64,000 nucleotides of DNA, taken from the NCBI GenBank assembly GCA_016899975.1, contig JACJJN010000017.1, forward strand, positions 1 to 64,000, in the 5' to 3' direction. A model generated the notes under the pieces. That model did no database searches. It saw only the letters and a list, made by a program, of their open reading frames with translations, and was not told the DNA's origin. Position 1 is the first letter of the stretch. Each line of letters starts with the position of its first letter. A program made the translations under genes and the position numbers. This DNA comes from Lacrimispora saccharolytica (GTDB lineage: Bacteria > Bacillota > Clostridia > Lachnospirales > Lachnospiraceae). Below, piece by piece: positions 7,066 to 15,507 of this stretch.

Positions 7066-8652
7066 ATGGTCAGGGTATTACTGGTGGATGATGAACCATT
7101 TATCGTTCAGGGATTAAAGGTGATGCTGGAAGGGCAGAGCGTGAACTGTGAGGTGGTTGGCGAGGCATCCAATGGGAAAGAAGCATTGGAATTTTTGAAG
7201 CAAAGGGAAGTGGATCTTGTTTTTGCGGATATCAAAATGCCTGTAATGACTGGTCTGGAACTGTTGGAAACGATAAGAACTGAGAAGATATCAGATGCGT
7301 ATTTTGTAATCCTCAGCGGATACAGCGATTTTCAGTATGCGCAGCAGGCGCTCAGGTACGATTGCATGGATTATGTTCTGAAACCAGTGAAACATGAAGA
7401 GCTGGAACGGATTCTTGAGCAGGTTGAGAAACTGAACAGAGAAAAAGAAGAGCAGGAGGAAAAAGAGCAGCACTGGGAACAGGCGGTATTTTTGAGGAAT
7501 ATCCTTACGGTACTGTCCGGCGAAACGGACAGCGGTGTTTTACAATATCTGAGAGACAGTCTTCCGTTTTCCGGAGCATTCCGTTATGTGGAGATAGAGG
7601 CAGAAGCTCCTGAAAACAGAGAAAAGCCGGAATGGCGAAAGAGTCTGTGCAAAGCCTGTCAGGAAATTGCAGGAGACAAATGGAAGAAATGTTGTTTTGT
7701 GGACGTGTCCCCGGATACAGGAACGAACGGCGTGGGGATCCTTTTGTCCTCGGAAATGGTCAAAGAACATGGAAAGACGGAACAAGAATATCTTCGGGAT
7801 ATGCTGAGGGAGCTGAAAGAAACGTATGGGCTGCAGGCGGCTGTTTATGTGGGATGTGAAGCCAGGGAGATGGAAGAACTTGCGAAATCCAGGCGCACCG
7901 CAGTGATGGTGAAGTCTCTGAGTGTATTCCGGGAACCCCAGAAGATTCTTTGGTATGAAAGAGAGCAGGAGAAATATCAGCCGGAGGAAGCGGTTCTTTG
8001 CAAGGACGTTCTGGATGCGCTGATCCATGCGGTGGAAGCAAATGAAACCGAGACGATTGCACAGAAGGTGGCGGAATTATACCGCCGGATGGGCAATATG
8101 GGGATGAACAGTCAGATGATCGATATGAATCTGCATTATCTTCTGTTTGGACTGGTGCATCTGGCTGTTCAGCAGGATGATAAGGTTTCTCAGGAAGAAG
8201 TGTTTTCCATGATACGGAACAATGCGTTTGATCTCCATACCATGCGGGGAAGCCGGTCACATCTGGAACAATTTGTCCGTGAATATGCGGAGTATCTTGT
8301 ACAGCTCAGAAGAAAGGGATCCAGGGGTGTTTTGGCAGAAGTGGAGCGGGAGGTCAGCCGGCGATATCCGGAAAATCTCACACTCAAGGAAATGAGTCGG
8401 AAGTTTTATGTAAACAGCGCTTATCTGGGACAGATCTTTAAGAAAAAGCATGGGATTTCGTTTAAGGAATATCTGAACAATTACCGGGTGGAGCAGGCGG
8501 CAGAGCTGCTGCTGCGAACGGATAAGAAAATATATGAGATTGCGGAAGAAGTAGGGTATCATGATTTGGATTATTTTATCAACCGCTTTATTGCGGTAAA
8601 GGGATGTACGCCGTCAAAATTCAGAAAAAAATCCCGGGAAAAAGACATATAA
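7066..8652 (+). CDS. response regulator, YesN type (REC plus AraC HTH)
   Basis: About 528 residues. The N-terminal receiver domain has the acidic pair D8/D9 and phospho-acceptor D55 in LVFADIKMP. A middle region of about 250 residues has no clear family. The last 100 residues form an AraC/XylS double helix-turn-helix, ending in the family signature EIAEEVGYHDLDYFINRFIA and the following PSKFRK. It pairs with the upstream YesM-type kinase and probably activates the binding-protein/permease/hydrolase genes just downstream; the inducer is likely a xylo-oligosaccharide (inference from neighbours). The start is set by AAGGAGGAGG ahead of ATG 7066; the longer frame would overlap the kinase gene. 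Confidence 0.92.
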   Translation: MVRVLLVDDEPFIVQGLKVMLEGQSVNCEVVGEASNGKEALEFLKQREVDLVFADIKMPVMTGLELLETIRTEKISDAYFVILSGYSDFQYAQQALRYDCMDYVLKPVKHEELERILEQVEKLNREKEEQEEKEQHWEQAVFLRNILTVLSGETDSGVLQYLRDSLPFSGAFRYVEIEAEAPENREKPEWRKSLCKACQEIAGDKWKKCCFVDVSPDTGTNGVGILLSSEMVKEHGKTEQEYLRDMLRELKETYGLQAAVYVGCEAREMEELAKSRRTAVMVKSLSVFREPQKILWYEREQEKYQPEEAVLCKDVLDALIHAVEANETETIAQKVAELYRRMGNMGMNSQMIDMNLHYLLFGLVHLAVQQDDKVSQEEVFSMIRNNAFDLHTMRGSRSHLEQFVREYAEYLVQLRRKGSRGVLAEVEREVSRRYPENLTLKEMSRKFYVNSAYLGQIFKKKHGISFKEYLNNYRVEQAAELLLRTDKKIYEIAEEVGYHDLDYFINRFIAVKGCTPSKFRKKSREKDI

Positions 8653-8683
8653 TTTGTCAGGATAAAATACATGGTTTGTCTGG

Positions 8684-8716
8684 TTGTGAAAATGCACAAA
8701 AAATGTAAAATATAAT
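8684..8716 (+). promoter_or_regulatory. possible promoter of the binding-protein gene
   Basis: A perfect TATAAT at 8711-8716 lies 45 bases ahead of the next start. The best TTG box (TTGTGA, 8684-8689) is 21 bases away, too far for a strong sigma-A promoter, which would fit dependence on an activator such as the AraC-type regulator encoded just upstream. Confidence 0.45.
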
Positions 8717-8760
8717 CATAAAACAAGACGATCTTGTACAAAAAAGAAGGAGGAAAGAAG

Positions 8761-10458
8761 ATGAAATTGAAGAAGTTGACGGCAATCCTGATGACATCTG
8801 TCTTTGCTGCAGGGATGCTGGCCGGCTGTGGCGGCGGAGGCAACAGCGAAGGAAGCACAGGAACATCTTCCGCAGGAGAAGACGGAGGAATCAGAGAGTA
8901 CACAGCATTCTTCGCAGTACCCGGAACGGAAATCAACGATGACAACGTGGTACAGCAGAAGATCGCAGAAATTACAGGCGCTAAGGTAAAGGAAACCTGG
9001 CTGACTGGCCAGACCGCTTCCGAGGCAGTGGGAACGATGATCGCCGGAGGCGAGTATCCGGATATTATTGACGGAAGCGATGGAAGACAGCAGCTGATCG
9101 ACGCGGGAGCGTTGATTCCTCTGGAGGATTATCTGGAGTCCGGAGATTATCCAAATCTGACCAACTTCTGGTCAGAGCAGGATTGGGAAAAGGTACGTCA
9201 GGAAGACGGTCATATTTACATTATTCCACAGTTCGGAAACCCGTATGAGAAGGATATGGCGACACAGCCGGCAGAGGCTTTCTGGATTCAGACGAGAGTT
9301 TTGGAGTGGGCAGGATATCCGGAGGTAAAGACACTGGATCAGTATTTCCAGCTTCTCGAGGATTACAACGCAGCCAACCCGACGATGGAGGACGGAACGC
9401 CAAACATTCCTTATACCATTCTCTGTGATGACTGGCGTTACTTCTGTCTGGAGAATCCGCCGCAGTTTCTTGCCGGATATCCGAACGACGGTTCTGTTAT
9501 CGTAGACCCGGAGACAGAGACGATCGTGGATTACAACACAACAGACACTGCGGTGCGCTATTTCCAGAAGCTGAATGAGGAGTATAAGAAGGGAATCGTT
9601 GATCCGGAGTGCTTTACACAGAGCTATGATGAGTACATCGCGAAGCTGTCCACCGGACGGGTGCTTGGAATGGTTGACCAGCAGTGGCAGTTTTCACAGG
9701 TCTATGACACAATGAAGCAGCAGGGACTGGACGCACAGGGCTGCAACTATGTACCGCTGGCGATTGGTATTGATGAGGATACGCCGAATCAGTGGAGAAC
9801 GACTGGAAAGATGATTGACCCGTCCAATGGCGTCGGCATTACTGTAAGCTGTGAAGATGTGGAAGGTGTTCTTCAGTTCCTGAACGACCTGCTCAGCCCG
9901 GAGGTCAGAATTCTCCGCGGATGGGGCGTGGAAGGAGTCGACTATGAGGTAGGAGACGATGGACTGTATTACAGAACAGAAGAGCAGAACGCGCAGGCAG
10001 CAGATACCGCTTACAAGGCGTCCGAGTTCTGTGGCTATTCTTACCTGCCGAACTATACCGGTATGCTGGACGACAAGCTGAACGCGGCAAACCCGGGAGA
10101 GCAGCCGAGTATGTTTGAGCAGACACTTCCGTCTGACGTACAGAGATGTCTGGAGGCATACGGATGTCAGACTTATGCGGAAATGCTGGGCGAGGGAACA
10201 CCGCAGCCGGGACCGTGGTATGCGATGTATACCTATTCAAACAGTATGACGACCGCGACACCGGGCGGAACCGCATGGACCAAGATGGGTGAGTGCAAGC
10301 ACGAGTGGCTGCCCAAGGTTGTAATGGCTGACGATTTTGAGCAGGGCTGGGAAGAATATATGGAAGCTTACAATGCATGTAATCCACAGGACTTCCTGGA
10401 TGAGATGCAGGAAGAGCTTGACCGCAGAATCGAAGAAGCTGCAAAATACGCAGAATAA
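8761..10458 (+). CDS. ABC transporter substrate-binding lipoprotein, LplA type
   Basis: About 565 residues with a lipoprotein signal (lipobox MLAGC, lipidated C23), a Gly/Ser-rich linker, and a type-1 extracellular solute-binding fold of the large LplA/YtcQ class that serves complex oligosaccharides. It captures sugars outside the membrane and hands them to the two permeases that follow. GH8, GH43 and GH3 neighbours point to xylo-oligosaccharides. No ATPase is encoded here; such systems usually share an MsmK/UgpC-type ATPase, and one is encoded at 41882-43021. AAGAAGGAGGAAAG precedes ATG 8761. A strong hairpin separates it from the permease genes. Confidence 0.92.
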   Translation: MKLKKLTAILMTSVFAAGMLAGCGGGGNSEGSTGTSSAGEDGGIREYTAFFAVPGTEINDDNVVQQKIAEITGAKVKETWLTGQTASEAVGTMIAGGEYPDIIDGSDGRQQLIDAGALIPLEDYLESGDYPNLTNFWSEQDWEKVRQEDGHIYIIPQFGNPYEKDMATQPAEAFWIQTRVLEWAGYPEVKTLDQYFQLLEDYNAANPTMEDGTPNIPYTILCDDWRYFCLENPPQFLAGYPNDGSVIVDPETETIVDYNTTDTAVRYFQKLNEEYKKGIVDPECFTQSYDEYIAKLSTGRVLGMVDQQWQFSQVYDTMKQQGLDAQGCNYVPLAIGIDEDTPNQWRTTGKMIDPSNGVGITVSCEDVEGVLQFLNDLLSPEVRILRGWGVEGVDYEVGDDGLYYRTEEQNAQAADTAYKASEFCGYSYLPNYTGMLDDKLNAANPGEQPSMFEQTLPSDVQRCLEAYGCQTYAEMLGEGTPQPGPWYAMYTYSNSMTTATPGGTAWTKMGECKHEWLPKVVMADDFEQGWEEYMEAYNACNPQDFLDEMQEELDRRIEEAAKYAE

Positions 10459-10473
10459 AGCGAACGGTTGAAG

Positions 10474-10510
10474 GACAGGCGGCTGTGGAAACGATCCATA
10501 GTCGCCTGTC
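10474..10510 (+). terminator. intercistronic hairpin (attenuator or mRNA stabiliser)
   Basis: A stem of about 16 bp (GACAGGCG-CTGTGGA pairing with TCCATAG-CGCCTGTC, one internal mismatch) with a 5-base loop is followed only by GGGGTTTT. This fits partial termination or 3' protection that raises binding-protein mRNA over permease mRNA. Confidence 0.6.
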
Positions 10511-10543
10511 GGGGTTTTGAGCTATAGAAAAGGAGAAAAAATT

Positions 10544-11479
10544 ATGGCGTCGAAAAAGAAAAGGGTGAAAACAAAATTCGACTGGAAGGAATTTAAACGT
10601 CAGAAGGTTCTGATGTTCTGGGCAGCGATCTTCGTGATCTACGGAGTGATCTTTTACTATCTGCCGCTCGGCGGCTGGGTGATTGCGTTTCAGAATTACA
10701 AACCGGCGCTCGGCATGTTTAAATCCGAGTTTGTGGGATTTCAGAAATTCCAGCAGTTGTTTTCCGACTCCTCCTTTTTGGAGGTCATCCGCAACACGCT
10801 GGCAATGGGCGTTATCAACCTGGTGCTGACCTTTGTGGCGGCGATTGTGTTTGCGATTCTGCTGAATGAGATTCGGATGAAATTCGCGAAAAAAGCAGTG
10901 CAGACGATTTCCTATCTGCCGCACTTTCTTTCCTGGATCGTTGTTACCGGTATCCTGAGAGACATTCTTTCCGGAACAGGTATCGTCAACGAACTGCTGA
11001 TGAAGGCAGGAGCGACCGATCAGGCGATCAATTTCTTTGCGAATCCGGATTACTTCTGGTGGATCGTCGGTTTCTCAAATGTATGGAAGGAAACTGGATG
11101 GAACGCGATTATCTATCTGGCGGCAATTACGGCGATTGACCCGTCGCTTTACGAGGCTGCCGCGATCGACGGCGCCGGAAGATGGGCGAAGATCCGTCAT
11201 ATTATTCTGCCTGGCATCCGTCCGACGGTGATGATCCTGCTTCTGATGAATGTGGGAAATGTCCTCAACGCAGGCTTTGAGATTCAGTACCTGCTGGGCA
11301 ACGGCCTGGTGCAAAGCGTATCCCAGACCATCGACATCTACGTCTTGAAATGGGGCATCAGCCAGGGAGACTATGCAATCGGTACTGCTGCCGGTATTTT
11401 CAAGAGTTTCGTCAGCATCGTGCTGATTGTGCTTGCCAACCAGTTTGCGAAGAGAACCGGCGACGAGCGGCTGTTTTAG
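10544..11479 (+). CDS. sugar ABC transporter permease, LplB type
   Basis: About 311 residues and six predicted membrane helices. It carries the permease EAA loop (YEAAAIDGAGRWAKIRHIIL, near residues 200-220), which docks the ATPase. Family features of LplB/YteP proteins include the conserved start of the membrane domain (YYLPLGGWVIAFQNYKP). It works as a heterodimer with the next gene's product. AGGAG precedes ATG 10544; a longer frame from 10517 has no support. The following permease starts 13 bases after its stop. Confidence 0.93.
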   Translation: MASKKKRVKTKFDWKEFKRQKVLMFWAAIFVIYGVIFYYLPLGGWVIAFQNYKPALGMFKSEFVGFQKFQQLFSDSSFLEVIRNTLAMGVINLVLTFVAAIVFAILLNEIRMKFAKKAVQTISYLPHFLSWIVVTGILRDILSGTGIVNELLMKAGATDQAINFFANPDYFWWIVGFSNVWKETGWNAIIYLAAITAIDPSLYEAAAIDGAGRWAKIRHIILPGIRPTVMILLLMNVGNVLNAGFEIQYLLGNGLVQSVSQTIDIYVLKWGISQGDYAIGTAAGIFKSFVSIVLIVLANQFAKRTGDERLF

Positions 11480-11492
11480 GAGGTGCGAAGAA

Positions 11493-12431
11493 ATGAAACG
11501 GGCAAAAGCAAAGGAACAGGATTATTCGGCATCCATGCCGAAATATAAGAGAACCGTAGGCGGTGAGTTATTTACGATCATTAATGCGATTTTTATGATC
11601 GCGTTTGTGGTAATCACGCTGTATCCGGTACTGAACACACTGGCGGTATCCTTCAACGACGGAACCGATGCGCTGCGCGGCGGAATTTATCTGTGGCCGA
11701 GAAAATGGTCCCTGCAGAACTACTCTACCGTTCTTCAGAAGGATAACCTGATTACAGGAGCATATATCAGCGTTGCCAGAACCGTTCTTGGAACCGTGTT
11801 CGGCCTGGCGGCGAACGCGCTCCTGGCGTTTATCGTCAGCAGAAAGAAATTCTTGTTTAAGAGCCAGCTTTCTCTGTTCTGGGTCATCACCATGTACGTC
11901 AACGGTGGTATGATTCCGGTCTTCCTGGTTTACAAGGGACTGGGCCTGACGAACAGCTTCTGGGTTTATGTGATCCCAGGGATGCTCGGCGCGTTTAACA
12001 TGCTGGTCATGAGAACCTATATGCTTGGAATTTCCGACAGCCTGGAGGAATCCGCGCAGTTGGACGGAGCAGGCTATATGACGATTTTCATCAAGATCAT
12101 TTCTCCGCTGTGCAAGCCGGTATACGCGACGGTAGCGCTGTTTATCGCGGTCGGACAGTGGAACTCCTGGTTTGACGCGATGCTGTACAACCGTATGAGC
12201 GATCAGTATACGACAATGCAGTACGAGTTGATGAAGCTGCTTTCTTCTGTCACCAACCAGGGAGCGACGGCGGAGACGATGCAGAACGCGGTGGAAGCTG
12301 CCGGAGCGGTTACGCCGACTTCCATTCGTGCAGCGGCAACGATCATTACAATGCTTCCGATTGTTTGCCTCTATCCGTTTCTGCAGAGATACTTTGTTGC
12401 AGGTCTTACGATTGGAGGCGTGAAAGAGTAA
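11493..12431 (+). CDS. sugar ABC transporter permease, LplC type
   Basis: About 312 residues with six membrane helices and the EAA-type loop LEESAQLDGAGYMTIFIKII near residues 185-205. It matches the LplC/YcjP-like second permease of oligosaccharide importers (FVVITLYPVLNTLAVSFND, and a C terminus ending in AGLTIGGVKE). TTTTAGGAGGTG places the start at 11493. The gene ends directly in front of a short in-frame stretch that looks like the end of a different, surface-anchored protein. Confidence 0.93.
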   Translation: MKRAKAKEQDYSASMPKYKRTVGGELFTIINAIFMIAFVVITLYPVLNTLAVSFNDGTDALRGGIYLWPRKWSLQNYSTVLQKDNLITGAYISVARTVLGTVFGLAANALLAFIVSRKKFLFKSQLSLFWVITMYVNGGMIPVFLVYKGLGLTNSFWVYVIPGMLGAFNMLVMRTYMLGISDSLEESAQLDGAGYMTIFIKIISPLCKPVYATVALFIAVGQWNSWFDAMLYNRMSDQYTTMQYELMKLLSSVTNQGATAETMQNAVEAAGAVTPTSIRAAATIITMLPIVCLYPFLQRYFVAGLTIGGVKE

Positions 12432-12518
12432 GGGGATGAAACGCAGGCAGTATTGTATGTATTTCTGTTGCTTGTGGCGCTGTCCGGAATTACCTTGATG
12501 ACCGTGAAAAAACGATAA
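12432..12518 (+). pseudogene. remnant: C-terminal wall-sorting tail of a lost surface protein
   Basis: Directly after the permease stop and in the same frame, 28 codons read GDETQAVLYVFLLLVALSGI and on to a basic MTVKKR end, then TAA. A GD(E/S)x start, one hydrophobic helix and a basic tail are what follows LPxT in sortase-anchored proteins. No LPxT motif, start codon or upstream body remains. I read it as the 3' end left behind when a wall-anchored gene was deleted. Confidence 0.55.
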
Positions 12519-12685
12519 AATTTCAGATGGGTTCAGGCATGTTTCACTCAGACTGAAAAAAAACCCAGCAGTTGCGGGCATCTCTCCTGTCGCGAAGTGT
12601 TTTTGAGGAGGATGCCTGTATCTGTTTTGGGAAAATTTGAATGAGTACAGAAAGTGTCAGTAGACAGATAAGAGAAGGAGCAAAA

Positions 12686-13843
12686 ATGAAGGGAGCATTT
12701 GAGACAGGCGTGTACCGCAATGTATTTCTGGAAAACGGATACACACAGGAAGAAATTGACAAAAAGATTGAGGACAGTTTCCAGACCATGTTCTATGGAT
12801 CAGAGGAGGAACGCATTTACCATCCGGTAGGCGAGGACATGGGATACATGGAAGATACCGGAAATCATGACGCGCGCACGGAGGGAATGTCCTACGGAAT
12901 GATGATGTGCGTACAGATGGACAAAAAAGAAGAGTTCGACCGTCTGTGGAAGTGGACCAAGACCTATATGTATATGGAAGAGGGAGAAAATGCGGGATAT
13001 TTTGCGTGGTCCTGTCAGCCGGATGGAACGAAGAATGCGTATGGACCGGCGCCGGACGGTGAGGAATTTTTTGCGATGGCGTTGTTTTTTGCATCGAAAC
13101 GCTGGGGTGACGGCGAGGGAATTTTCAATTATTCTAAAGAAGCCAGGGCCATCCTCAGAGAGTGTCTTCACCAGGGCGAAGACGGCAAGGGCGGCGCTCC
13201 TATGTGGGAAAAAAGCAACCATCTGATCAAGTTTGTTACAGAATGTGACTGGTCGGATCCGTCTTATCATCTGCCTCATTTCTATGAGCTGTTTGCTCTT
13301 TGGGCAGATGAGGAGGACCGTCTGTTCTGGAAAGAGGCGGCAAAAGCCAGCAGGGAATATCTGAAAAAAGCCTGCCATCCGAAGACGGGACTGTGCGCAG
13401 AGTATGCCAATTACGATGGAAGTCCGCATACAGGACATCAGGAGCAGTTCGGCGGACGTCATGACTGGTATTACAGCGACGCCTACCGTACGATTGCCAA
13501 TATCGGACTGGATTATGCATGGTTTGCTGCGGATGAGTGGGAATGTGAGATTGCGGACAGGCTCCAGCAGTTTTTCTGCGAGACGGAAGGCGGACGGAAC
13601 GATGGGGTCTATCTGATCGACGGAACACCGGTGGAAGGAATGAAAGCGTTGCATCCGGTTGCAATCACCGCAACCAATGCGCAGGCGTCCCTGGCGGCGA
13701 AAGGAAAATGGGCATCGGTATGTGTGAAGAAATTCTTTGAAACTCCGCTGCGGCAGGGAGACAGAAGATACTATGACAACTGTCTGTATTTCTTTGCGCT
13801 TCTGGCGCTGAGCGGTAACTATCGGATTTGGGATGGAAAATAA
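12686..13843 (+). CDS. GH8 reducing-end xylose-releasing exo-oligoxylanase
   Basis: About 385 residues without signal peptide, so cytoplasmic. It matches the Rex group of glycoside hydrolase family 8, which removes xylose from the reducing end of xylo-oligosaccharides. Family stretches are NHDARTEGMSYGMMMCVQMD, with E66 in the place of the catalytic acid, then GYFAWSCQPDGT, APDGEEFFAMALFFA, and RHDWYYSDAYRTIANIGLDY around the expected base. Length is typical. AGAAGGAG precedes ATG 12686; an upstream ATG at 12641 lacks a good site. It follows the transporter genes and precedes GH43, fitting breakdown of imported xylo-oligosaccharides. Confidence 0.9.
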   Translation: MKGAFETGVYRNVFLENGYTQEEIDKKIEDSFQTMFYGSEEERIYHPVGEDMGYMEDTGNHDARTEGMSYGMMMCVQMDKKEEFDRLWKWTKTYMYMEEGENAGYFAWSCQPDGTKNAYGPAPDGEEFFAMALFFASKRWGDGEGIFNYSKEARAILRECLHQGEDGKGGAPMWEKSNHLIKFVTECDWSDPSYHLPHFYELFALWADEEDRLFWKEAAKASREYLKKACHPKTGLCAEYANYDGSPHTGHQEQFGGRHDWYYSDAYRTIANIGLDYAWFAADEWECEIADRLQQFFCETEGGRNDGVYLIDGTPVEGMKALHPVAITATNAQASLAAKGKWASVCVKKFFETPLRQGDRRYYDNCLYFFALLALSGNYRIWDGK

Positions 13844-13931
13844 CGGATCGGTATCGGAAAAAGAGTGGTGAAAAAAAATTGCCATGCAGATGATTCTCTG
13901 CGGGGCAGTGTGATGCAAAGGAGAAAATTTT

Positions 13932-15491
13932 ATGATAACAGTACAAAATCCAATTTTGAGCGGTTTCTATCCGGATCCCTCGATCTGTGCGGTGGGAGAG
14001 GACTTTTATCTGGTGAATTCAACATTTGCCTACTTTCCCGGCGTGCCAATCTTTCACAGCAAAGATCTGAAGAACTGGGAGCAGATCGGTCATGTGCTGG
14101 AACGGCCTTCTCAAATTCCATTGGAGGGCTGCGGACATTCTCAGGGTATCTATGCGCCGACAATCCGGTATCACGACGGAACCTTTTACATGATCACAAC
14201 GAATGTGTCCGGCGGCGGAAACTTCTATGTAACGGCACAGGATCCAAAGGGGCCATGGTCAGATCCGGTGTGGCTGGGCGAGGAGGCGCCGGGCATTGAC
14301 CCGAGCCTGTTCTTTGATGAGGACGGAACCTGCTATTATGTGGGTACCAGACCGAATCCGGAGGGCGTTCGCTATAATGGAGACTGGGAAATCTGGGTTC
14401 AGGAACTGGATCTGGAGAAAGGATGTCTCACCGGAGAGAGCACAAAAATCTGGAAAGGCGCGATGAACGGCGTGATCTGGCCGGAAGGACCTCATCTCTA
14501 CAAGAAGGAAGGTTATTATTATCTGATGATTGCAGAGGGAGGCACCGGACCGGATCATAGTGTCACCGTGGCAAGGAGCCGGCAGATTGGCGGTCCTTAT
14601 GAAGGAAATCCCGACAATCCGATTCTGACCCACCGCCATCTTGGAAAGAATTATCCGGTGGTTTATGTGGGTCACGGAGATCTGGTGGAAGCTGCGGATG
14701 GCAGTTGGTATATGGTCATGCTGGCGTCAAGACGGGAGCAGGGATTTACGCTGATGGGAAGGGAAACGTTTCTTGCGAAAGTCGTCTGGGAAAACGGCTG
14801 GCCCGTGGTGAATCCGGGAATCGGCAAACTGGAGGAACACATCGAGCTTCCGATGGAAGAATATCCTTTTGAACCGAAAGATACCGTTTATCATTTCTGG
14901 CAGGACAGGCTGCCGATGGATTTTGTGATGCTGAGGAATCCGGCGAAGAATTTGTATTCGCTGACAGAGCGGCAGGGATGGCTGCGGCTGCGGCTGAGAA
15001 CGGAAACTCTGCGGGATGAGGCAAGTCCGGCTTATCTGGGAGTACGTCAGCGGCATTTCTCCTGGCAGGCAAGCGCACTGTTGGATTTCTGCCCGGAGCA
15101 GGAGGAAGAAGCGGCAGGGCTTGCGCTGGTGCAGAGCAATGGATATCATCTGCGCTTTGAAAAAGTCCGCAATGAGCGGGGAACCCCGTGTATCAGGATT
15201 CGCCGCTGTGAAAATGGAGCGGATCAGAAGATTGCGGTAGCGGAAGTCCTGGATGGGGTCTGTGTGCTCAGGATGGTCTGCCATGGATTGAACGTGGATC
15301 TTTATTACGAGCAAAACGGTGTAAAACACTGTATGGCCCGGGATGTTGATATCCGTCCGCTGAGTACCGAAATTGCCGGAGGGTTTACCGGATGTACGGT
15401 CGGGATGTACGCATCGGCAGAAGGAGCAAAGAGCAGCGGATATGCGGACTTTGGATGGTTTGCCTATGAAGGGCTGTCGGAGTCTGTTTGA
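13932..15491 (+). CDS. GH43 beta-xylosidase/alpha-arabinofuranosidase
   Basis: About 519 residues, no signal peptide. The N-terminal five-bladed propeller of glycoside hydrolase family 43 shows the three acidic catalytic positions: D15 in FYPDPS (base), D123 in GIDPSLFF (pKa modulator) and E185 in WPEGPHLY (acid). A C-terminal beta-sandwich of about 190 residues follows, as in XynB-type enzymes. It would cut xylose or arabinose from imported xylan fragments. Another GH43 with the same layout lies at 22092-23636. AAAGGAG precedes the ATG. The gene is convergent with the reverse-strand glycosyltransferase, 16 bases away, without an evident terminator between them. Confidence 0.92.
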   Translation: MITVQNPILSGFYPDPSICAVGEDFYLVNSTFAYFPGVPIFHSKDLKNWEQIGHVLERPSQIPLEGCGHSQGIYAPTIRYHDGTFYMITTNVSGGGNFYVTAQDPKGPWSDPVWLGEEAPGIDPSLFFDEDGTCYYVGTRPNPEGVRYNGDWEIWVQELDLEKGCLTGESTKIWKGAMNGVIWPEGPHLYKKEGYYYLMIAEGGTGPDHSVTVARSRQIGGPYEGNPDNPILTHRHLGKNYPVVYVGHGDLVEAADGSWYMVMLASRREQGFTLMGRETFLAKVVWENGWPVVNPGIGKLEEHIELPMEEYPFEPKDTVYHFWQDRLPMDFVMLRNPAKNLYSLTERQGWLRLRLRTETLRDEASPAYLGVRQRHFSWQASALLDFCPEQEEEAAGLALVQSNGYHLRFEKVRNERGTPCIRIRRCENGADQKIAVAEVLDGVCVLRMVCHGLNVDLYYEQNGVKHCMARDVDIRPLSTEIAGGFTGCTVGMYASAEGAKSSGYADFGWFAYEGLSESV

Positions 15492-15507
15492 ATTTTTTAA
15501 GCACGCG

